From positions 1 through 64,000 of the forward strand of contig NZ_BCWU01000004.1 of NCBI RefSeq assembly GCF_001592365.1: a stretch of DNA of 64,000 nt, written 5' to 3'. A model generated the notes under the pieces. It saw only the letters and a list, made by a program, of their open reading frames with translations, ran no database searches and had not been told where the DNA came from. The translations under genes and the position numbers were made by a program. The DNA comes from Gordonia hydrophobica NBRC 16057 (GTDB taxonomy: Bacteria > Actinomycetota > Actinomycetes > Mycobacteriales > Mycobacteriaceae). Below, one piece after another: positions 58,988-64,000 of this stretch (positions are counted from its first letter, which is position 1; every line of letters begins with the position of its first letter).

Positions 58988-60094
58988 GTGCCGTCCATGC
59001 CGAGAATGCTGCAGCCGGGGAACCGCGGCCCGGGAAAGAATGCGCCCGTCAACGCGCCGCCGGTGCCTGCCGCGCGCGCTGTCGTGGACTGCGGCGTCTA
59101 TGTCGACGGCATTCGCCAACCCACCGGGACCGACTTCCGCCGAGCCCTGGCCTTTGTGCGCGCCACCGGCAGCGGCTTCGTCTGGCTGGGACTCCACGAG
59201 CCCGACGAACGACAGATGAGCGATGTCGCGGAAGCGTTCGGTCTCCATCCGCTGATGGTCGAGGACGCCGTCCACGCGCACCAGCGGCCGAAGCTCGAAC
59301 TCTACGACGACACGCTGTTCCTCGTCCTGCGGACCGTGAAGTACATCGACCACAACGACGATGAGGTGGCCAACGACATCGTCGAGACCGGCGAGATCAT
59401 GGTGCTCGCCGGCCGCGATTTCGTCATCACCGTCCGGCACGGCGCGCACACGCATCTCGCGGGCGTCCGACACCGGCTCGAGGCGAAGCCCGACCACTTG
59501 AAGCTCGGACCCGCCACCGTCGTGCACGCCGTCGCCGACCGCGTCGTCGACTCGTATGTCGCCGTGGTCGCGGAGATGGAGTCCGACGTCGACGAGGTGG
59601 AGGAACGCGTCTTCGCGGCGTCGTCGCGCGACGTCGACATCGACGTCGTCTACCTCTTCAAACGCGAAGTGCTGCAGTTGCGGCGCGCGGTCTCCCCACT
59701 CGGCTCGCCGCTCAACCTGTTGTCGGAGAACAAGGGCATGCTCGAATCGACCTCGCTGACGCCCAACAGCAAGGAGATCCGCCGCCATTTCCGCGACGTC
59801 GCCGACCACCTCACGCTGGTGAACGAGAGGGTCAGCGAGTACGACGAACGTTTGACGGCGCTTCTGAACGCCGCCGCGACCAAGGTGAGCACGCAGATGA
59901 ACACCGACATGCGGAAGATCTCCGCGTGGGCGGGCATCGCCGCGATCCCGACGGCGGCCGCGGGCATCTACGGCATGAACTTCGACTACATGCCCGAGCT
60001 GCACTGGAAGCTCAGCTACCCGATCCTGCTGATCGCTCTCTTCTCCGTCTGCTTCTCCCTCTGGCGGATCTTCCACAAGCACCACTGGCTGTAG
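58988..60094 (+). CDS. corA: CorA-family magnesium/cobalt transporter
   Basis: Protein of 368 residues: a large acidic cytoplasmic funnel (IHEP-like GLHEPDERQMSDVAEAF, then coiled helices), then two C-terminal membrane helices with the selectivity motif GMN in GIYGMNFDYMPEL, and a basic tail FHKHHWL. It imports Mg2+ as a pentamer. The Pro/Arg-rich first 30 residues are not part of the family core. Position matches corA near sugC in M. tuberculosis (Rv1239c). GTG start. Confidence 0.93.
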   Translation: MPSMPRMLQPGNRGPGKNAPVNAPPVPAARAVVDCGVYVDGIRQPTGTDFRRALAFVRATGSGFVWLGLHEPDERQMSDVAEAFGLHPLMVEDAVHAHQRPKLELYDDTLFLVLRTVKYIDHNDDEVANDIVETGEIMVLAGRDFVITVRHGAHTHLAGVRHRLEAKPDHLKLGPATVVHAVADRVVDSYVAVVAEMESDVDEVEERVFAASSRDVDIDVVYLFKREVLQLRRAVSPLGSPLNLLSENKGMLESTSLTPNSKEIRRHFRDVADHLTLVNERVSEYDERLTALLNAAATKVSTQMNTDMRKISAWAGIAAIPTAAAGIYGMNFDYMPELHWKLSYPILLIALFSVCFSLWRIFHKHHWL

Positions 60095-60105
60095 CTCGCG
60101 CTTAG

Positions 60106-60144
60106 CATGTAGTTCGTGAACCGGAGCGGGTAACGAACTACATG
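60106..60144. repeat. palindromic repeat, left copy
   Basis: CATGTAGTTCGT and ACGAACTACATG are perfect 12-base arms with a 15-base loop. Its right part CGGGTAACGAACTACA (60127-60142) recurs exactly at 60832-60847 as a direct repeat. Confidence 0.7.
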
Positions 60145-60838
60145 TGGACGGCTCGCGGCCTTCGTCCGACAGCGCCTGCAATCTGGTCTGTGGGTACGCC
60201 AGTACCCAGGCGTCTACATCACGCACACCGGCGAACTGACGTGGCTGCAGCGCGCGTGGTGTGCGGCGCTTGACGCGGCACCCGCAGTCCTGAGTCACGG
60301 CTCGGCCCTGCGCGCCGCCGAACGCCGGGACTGCACCGGTCACGACGACGAACCGATCCACATCATCGTCGCAGCCGGGCGACGAGTGTCGCGTCGGCCG
60401 GGCGTCGTCGTGCATCACCGGGCGCTGTCACCGGACAAGACCCACGACAACATGCGGCCTCCCCGAATCCGTCTCGAAGAGGCACTGCTCGACGTCGCCG
60501 CCGACATGGCCACCGACCTGCGCGCCATCGCCTGCCTCGCCGACGCGGTGCAGGCGCGGCTCACCACCGCGGACCGACTGCTCGGCGCGATGGCGAACCG
60601 GGTGCGAATGAGGCGTCGAGGCTTCCTCACGACAGTGTTGATCGACATCCGCGACGGCGCCTGCTCAGCGCTCGAGCACACGTACCTCACGCGCGTCGAA
60701 CGGGCGCACGGGCTCCCCCGTGGCGTCCGCCAAGCACCGACCGACGTCGGTCGCCGCGGCTTCCGCGACGTGAAGTACCAGGAGTTCGGAGTCGTCGTCG
60801 AATTGGACGGTCTCAGCTTCGTTACCTCCTCCGGGTAA
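60134..60838 (+). pseudogene. decayed AbiEi/DUF559-like gene
   Basis: One open frame reads RLQSGLWVRQYPGVYITHTG, then SHGSALRAAE, and later YQEFGVVVELDG. These are the conserved blocks of actinobacterial proteins with an AbiEi-like winged helix at the N-terminus and a DUF559/Vsr-like nuclease end. There is no start codon before the first block and the helix-turn-helix is missing. The protein stops just after VVELDG, where the nuclease domain should continue; the stop TAA is supplied by the flanking repeat. So it is truncated at both ends. Intact relatives run to about 300 residues (from memory). Confidence 0.65.
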
Positions 60839-60847
60839 CGAACTACA
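60818..60847. repeat. palindromic repeat, right copy
   Basis: TTCGTTACC and GGTAACGAA form a nine-base stem with a seven-base loop, followed by CTACA. It contains the 16-base direct repeat shared with the left copy. Confidence 0.65.
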
Positions 60848-60857
60848 CAGTTGGGCC

Positions 60858-61448
60858 CTACCCCGGCGTGACGGCCGCGCGGGTCGGGTCCGCGACGTCG
60901 ACGCCGGCTTCGGCCCAAGCCGCACGCAGCTCGTCGGCGCCCTTGAGGCGCACCCACGCCGCCTCGTTCGCGGTGATCGGGATGGCGCGGAGGAAGCGGA
61001 CCGGCTCAGCCGGGTGGTCGAGGGGCAGGTCCGGCACGCGGTCGTCCGCGGTCAGGAGGAATGCCGAGCAGATGGCACCCGCCCACAGGGGCTGCTGCAG
61101 GTCGACCAGCGAGTCGACGTCCAGGATCAACCCTTCGACGGCCGGGGCTGCGGCCAGCATGGCGAGTGATTTGTGCAGTCCCTGCATGGCGGTGACGGCC
61201 CGCATCGACATCGTCACCTCGGCGCGCGGCCCCGTCACCGGGTCGGCGACGATGTCGGTCGGATCGTGCATCGGGTGCCGCGAGCACCCGACGGTCGCGA
61301 ACACCACGTCGTCGCCGTCGACGAAACGCAGAACGTCGATCGGCTGCACGCCGACGAACGTCACCGACGCTCGCTGCGGCTCCGAGCCGACGATCCCGGA
61401 CACATGCGCGACAACTCGATCGGCGACCGATCCCGAAGACGAACTCAC
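60858..61448 (-). CDS. suppressor-of-fused domain protein
   Basis: Protein of 196 residues matching the bacterial SUFU-domain family: DVLRFVDGDDVVFATVGCSRHPM, TMSMRAVTAMQGLHKSLAMLAA and the C-terminal VRFLRAIPITANEAAWVRLKGADEL. These proteins are common in Actinobacteria, and some act as immunity proteins in other bacteria; here it stands alone after sugC and no toxin gene is seen. GTG start. Confidence 0.72.
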   Translation of the reverse strand: MSSSSGSVADRVVAHVSGIVGSEPQRASVTFVGVQPIDVLRFVDGDDVVFATVGCSRHPMHDPTDIVADPVTGPRAEVTMSMRAVTAMQGLHKSLAMLAAAPAVEGLILDVDSLVDLQQPLWAGAICSAFLLTADDRVPDLPLDHPAEPVRFLRAIPITANEAAWVRLKGADELRAAWAEAGVDVADPTRAAVTPG

Positions 61449-61477
61449 CCCACCAGTGAATCACGGGCGGGGTGAGT
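61444..61477. terminator. hairpin between sugC and the SUFU gene
   Basis: ACTCACCCC and GGGGTGAGT form a nine-base stem. It follows the sugC stop by sixteen bases and encloses the SUFU GTG start codon. It may end the sug operon or limit translation of the SUFU gene. Confidence 0.4.
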
Positions 61478-61492
61478 GTCGACCAGGTGCGG

Positions 61493-62662
61493 TCAGCGCA
61501 GGTTGACGCCGCTCGCCGTGTCGAAGACATGCAGTCGATCCGGGTTCAGCGCCAGCGTGAGACTGTCGCCGCGACGTGCCTGCGTGTACGGCGACAGGCG
61601 TGCCACCTTCTGACCGCCGGCGGTCGTCGACCCCAGGTCCTCGGCCAACTGCGTCAGCACCTTGCTCGCGGTGTCCGATGCGCTCCAGCCGAAGTAGACG
61701 TACTTGTCCGAGCCCATCGACTCCACCAGGTCGACGGTGATGGGGAACGTCCGGAACCGTGCCAGTTCGGCCTCGTGTGTCAGGGCCGCGTCGACGAGAT
61801 GCTCCGGGCGGATGCCGAGCAGCACCTCCCCGTTGGAACCGGCCTGGCGCGCTCGTTCGGTGATCTGCTGGTGATCCGGGAACTCGAGATGCCCGATCGG
61901 TGTGTCCGCACCGGTCGCCGTGAGCTGTGCGGGCAGGAAGTTCATCGCGGGCGAGCCGATGAAGCCTGCGACGAACAGGTTGGCCGGGCGCTCGTAGAGC
62001 TCCTGCGGGGCACCGACCTGCTGGATGTAACCCGCCCGCATCACCACGACGCGGTCGCCCAGCGTCATCGCTTCGGTCTGGTCGTGCGTGACGTAGACCG
62101 TGGTGGTGCCGAGACGGGCTTGCAGCGCGGCGATCTCGGTGCGCATCTGGACGCGGAGCTTGGCGTCGAGGTTCGACAGCGGCTCGTCCATCAGGAACGC
62201 GTTCGGCGTGCGGACGATGGCACGCCCCATCGCGACGCGCTGCCGCTGGCCGCCCGACAGGTTGGCGGGCTTGCGGTCCAGGTATTCGGTGAGGTCGAGC
62301 ATCGTGGCCGCGTCGTTGACGCGGCGATCGATCTCACTCTTGTCGACCTTCGCCAGCGAGAGCGGGAACGCGATGTTCTGCCGCACCGACATGTGCGGAT
62401 ACAGCGCGTAACTCTGGAACACCATCGCGATGTCGCGGTCTTTGGGCGCGGTCTCGTTCATTCGCGCGCCGCCGATGCGGAGCTCGCCCGACGTGATGTC
62501 CTCGAGTCCGGCGATCATGTTGAGGGTCGTCGACTTGCCGCAGCCCGACGGACCCACCAGGATCACGAACTCGCCCTCGGCGATGGTGAGGTTGACCTCG
62601 TGCACGGCCGTCGAGCCGTCCGGGTACTGCTTGGAAACGTTCTCCAGAACGATGTCGGCCAT
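61493..62662 (-). CDS. sugC: trehalose ABC transporter ATP-binding protein SugC
   Basis: MalK-type ATPase of 389 residues: Walker A GPSGCGKST, Q-loop VFQSYALYPHM, signature LSGGQRQR, Walker B FLMDEPLSNLD and the H-loop VTHDQTEAM. A C-terminal OB-like regulatory domain of about 150 residues follows (LLGIRPEHL). With SugA, SugB and the lipoprotein LpqY it recycles trehalose released from cell-wall trehalose mycolates, which fits a mycolate-bearing organism. Start MADIVLENVSKQYPDG. Confidence 0.92.
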   Translation of the reverse strand: MADIVLENVSKQYPDGSTAVHEVNLTIAEGEFVILVGPSGCGKSTTLNMIAGLEDITSGELRIGGARMNETAPKDRDIAMVFQSYALYPHMSVRQNIAFPLSLAKVDKSEIDRRVNDAATMLDLTEYLDRKPANLSGGQRQRVAMGRAIVRTPNAFLMDEPLSNLDAKLRVQMRTEIAALQARLGTTTVYVTHDQTEAMTLGDRVVVMRAGYIQQVGAPQELYERPANLFVAGFIGSPAMNFLPAQLTATGADTPIGHLEFPDHQQITERARQAGSNGEVLLGIRPEHLVDAALTHEAELARFRTFPITVDLVESMGSDKYVYFGWSASDTASKVLTQLAEDLGSTTAGGQKVARLSPYTQARRGDSLTLALNPDRLHVFDTASGVNLR

Positions 62663-62665
62663 GGG

Positions 62666-63496
62666 TTATCCCTTCACCGCGCCGGACGTCAGACCGGCAA
62701 CGATACGACGTTGGAAGAAGAGTACGAAGATGATGATCGGAATCGTGATCACGACGGCTGCTGCCGCAATGGCTCCGGTGGGTTCTTCGAACTGAGAACT
62801 ACCGGTGAACTGCGAGATCGCCACCGGCGCGGTGACCGCGTTCTCGGTCGAGGTCAGTGACAAGGCCAGCAGCAGATCGTTCCAGGCGAAGATGAACACC
62901 AGGATCGACGCCGTCACCACACCGGGTGCCGCGAGCGGAACGATGACCCGTCGGAACGCTTGGGCGGGGGTCGCGCCGTCCATCTGCGCGGCCTTCTCCA
63001 GGTCCCACGGGATCTCGCGGAAGAACGCCGACAGCGTGTAGATCGCCAGCGGCAGCGCGAAGGCGATGTACGGCAGGATCAGTCCGAGCCAGGTGTCGAA
63101 CAGCCCGAGTCGACGCTCGATGTTGAACAGCGGCGTCACCAGCGAGATCTGCGGGAACATCGCGATCAACAGTGCGGCGCCGATGAGGAGTTTCTTGCCT
63201 CGGAACTCCAGGCGGGCGATGGCGTAGGCCGCCATGGTGCCGAGGACGACCGCGATCAGCGTGGTGATCAGCCCGATGCCGATCGAGTTGATGAGCGCAG
63301 AGGTGAAGGCACTGGTGTCGAAGATGCCCTTGTAGTTCTCCAACGTCCATTGCTTCGGGATGAAATTGCCGTCGGTGACGCTGCCGGTCGGTTTGAACGA
63401 CAGGCTGATGATCCACCAGAGCGGAATCACCGCGTACAGGACCACCAGGACATTGGCGACGGCCCAGCCGACCTTACGTCGAACATTCGCATCCAT
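62666..63496 (-). CDS. sugB: trehalose ABC transporter permease SugB
   Basis: Permease of 276 residues with six membrane helices. The EAA loop is [22 protein letters not shown], contacting the ATPase. The N-terminus [30 protein letters not shown] opens the first helix. Three bases separate it from sugC. Confidence 0.92.
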   Translation of the reverse strand: MDANVRRKVGWAVANVLVVLYAVIPLWWIISLSFKPTGSVTDGNFIPKQWTLENYKGIFDTSAFTSALINSIGIGLITTLIAVVLGTMAAYAIARLEFRGKKLLIGAALLIAMFPQISLVTPLFNIERRLGLFDTWLGLILPYIAFALPLAIYTLSAFFREIPWDLEKAAQMDGATPAQAFRRVIVPLAAPGVVTASILVFIFAWNDLLLALSLTSTENAVTAPVAISQFTGSSQFEEPTGAIAAAAVVITIPIIIFVLFFQRRIVAGLTSGAVKG

Positions 63497-63502
63497 CGGT
63501 GG

Positions 63503-64000
63503 CTACCTCCCCTCGTCGTCGGAACCGGGGGCGGCGGTGCCGAACCCCTTGATGAACACGAAGGCGATGATCGCCACACACAGGAAGATCAAGATGCTGA
63601 TCGCCGATCCGACGCCCAGGTTGAACGCCTTGAACAGGTTGTTGTAGCCGAGCATCGACACCGAGCCGGTGCCGTTGGAGCCCGCCGTCAACACGTAGAT
63701 GTTGTCGAAGATGCGGAACGCGTCGAGCGTGCGGAACAGCAGCGCCACGAGAATCGCGGGCTTCATCAGCGGCAGGATGATCCGGAACAGTCGTGTCCAT
63801 GCGCCCGCCCCGTCGAGTTGGGCCGCCTTGAGCAGCTCATCGGGAACCAGGGCCAGGCCCGCCAACAGCAGCAGGGCCATGAACGGCGTCGTCTTCCAGA
63901 CCTCGGCCAGGATGATGATGAACAACGACGGCCACTGCTCGGTGAGCGGCGCCGACCCCTCGGGCAGTAGGTTCGCGAGGTAGCCGGTGCCCGGTGTCCA
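63503..64000 (-). CDS. sugA: trehalose ABC transporter permease SugA (5' end outside)
   Basis: Only the C-terminal 165 residues are in the window; the frame is open to the right edge (WTPGTGYLANLLPEG) and the start lies beyond. Seen are WKTTPFMALLLLAGLALVP, the EAA loop LKAAQLDGAGAWTRLFRIILPL and NIYVLTAGSNGTGSVSMLGY, close to M. tuberculosis SugA. lpqY is expected further right. Confidence 0.9.
   Translation of the reverse strand, partial: WTPGTGYLANLLPEGSAPLTEQWPSLFIIILAEVWKTTPFMALLLLAGLALVPDELLKAAQLDGAGAWTRLFRIILPLMKPAILVALLFRTLDAFRIFDNIYVLTAGSNGTGSVSMLGYNNLFKAFNLGVGSAISILIFLCVAIIAFVFIKGFGTAAPGSDDEGR

Noticed and set aside
57395..60418. A single 1007-codon minus-strand frame
   Set aside because: Only its last 307 codons (the lipoprotein) look real; the upstream part runs antisense through corA and the AbiEi remnant, and the ATG at 58318 is coupled to the marC stop.

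Overview
The window is high-GC actinobacterial DNA. Many start codons sit 6-8 bases after a TANNNT -10 box, which predicts leaderless mRNAs. Gene content is that of the Mycobacteriales: multifunctional alpha-ketoglutarate decarboxylase Kgd, the trehalose importer SugABC, a mycofactocin methyltransferase, and the chain murA / cobalamin adenosyltransferase / DUF2550 / atp operon / wecA / prmC / prfA / rpmE / rho / thrB-thrC-hom / lysA / argS. From memory this order is colinear, inverted, with M. tuberculosis from the rrs-murA region (about Rv1315) to sugA (about Rv1236). ATP synthase b and delta are separate proteins and the c subunit is not mycobacterial, so I infer a Gordonia-like genus. No prophage, CRISPR array or intact insertion sequence was seen.

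Layout. 1-476: leader and three tandem promoters of a ribosomal RNA operon that runs off the left edge. 477-8622: an accessory methanol/alcohol oxidation island. It has mftM on the plus strand and, on the minus strand, a tight six-gene operon: NDMA-type methanol dehydrogenase mdo, MoxR ATPase, VWA protein, a second iron-type alcohol dehydrogenase, histidine kinase mnoS and response regulator mnoR. The same dyad lies upstream of mdo and of mftM and is a candidate shared operator. 8660-11289: TMEM175-like channel, murA and cobalamin adenosyltransferase. 11492-25487: DUF2550 gene, complete F1Fo ATP synthase operon, wecA, a divergent serine hydroxymethyltransferase-like protein, tsaC/sua5, prmC, prfA, rpmE. 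25695-35899: a flavoprotein reductase converging on rho across an unusual inverted duplication, then the threonine/lysine genes and argS.

35983-46275: small accessory genes (VOC protein, PfkB sugar kinase, shikimate dehydrogenase-like protein, ArsR-SRPBCC-GNAT operon), tRNA-Arg(CCG), a Rad50/Mre11-like pair, a DHA2 efflux pump and an unknown membrane-associated protein. 46272-54135: a fused heterodimer-like ABC exporter and kgd, the latter preceded by a possible leaderless 22-codon upstream ORF. 54209-57280: a TetR repressor divergent from a Baeyer-Villiger monooxygenase/short-chain dehydrogenase operon, with twin operators lying on both promoters. 57395-64000: a betaine-type binding lipoprotein with MarC, CorA, a decayed AbiEi/DUF559-like gene bracketed by palindromic repeats, a suppressor-of-fused domain protein, and sugC-sugB-sugA (sugA cut by the right edge).

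The most notable signals are the methanol island with its repeated dyad, the roughly 104-bp inverted duplication between the reductase and rho, the serine hydroxymethyltransferase paralog lacking the substrate-carboxylate arginine, the twin operators of the TetR/monooxygenase pair, and the leaderless upstream ORF of kgd. All functional calls come from reading sequence and remembered families; no database search was run.
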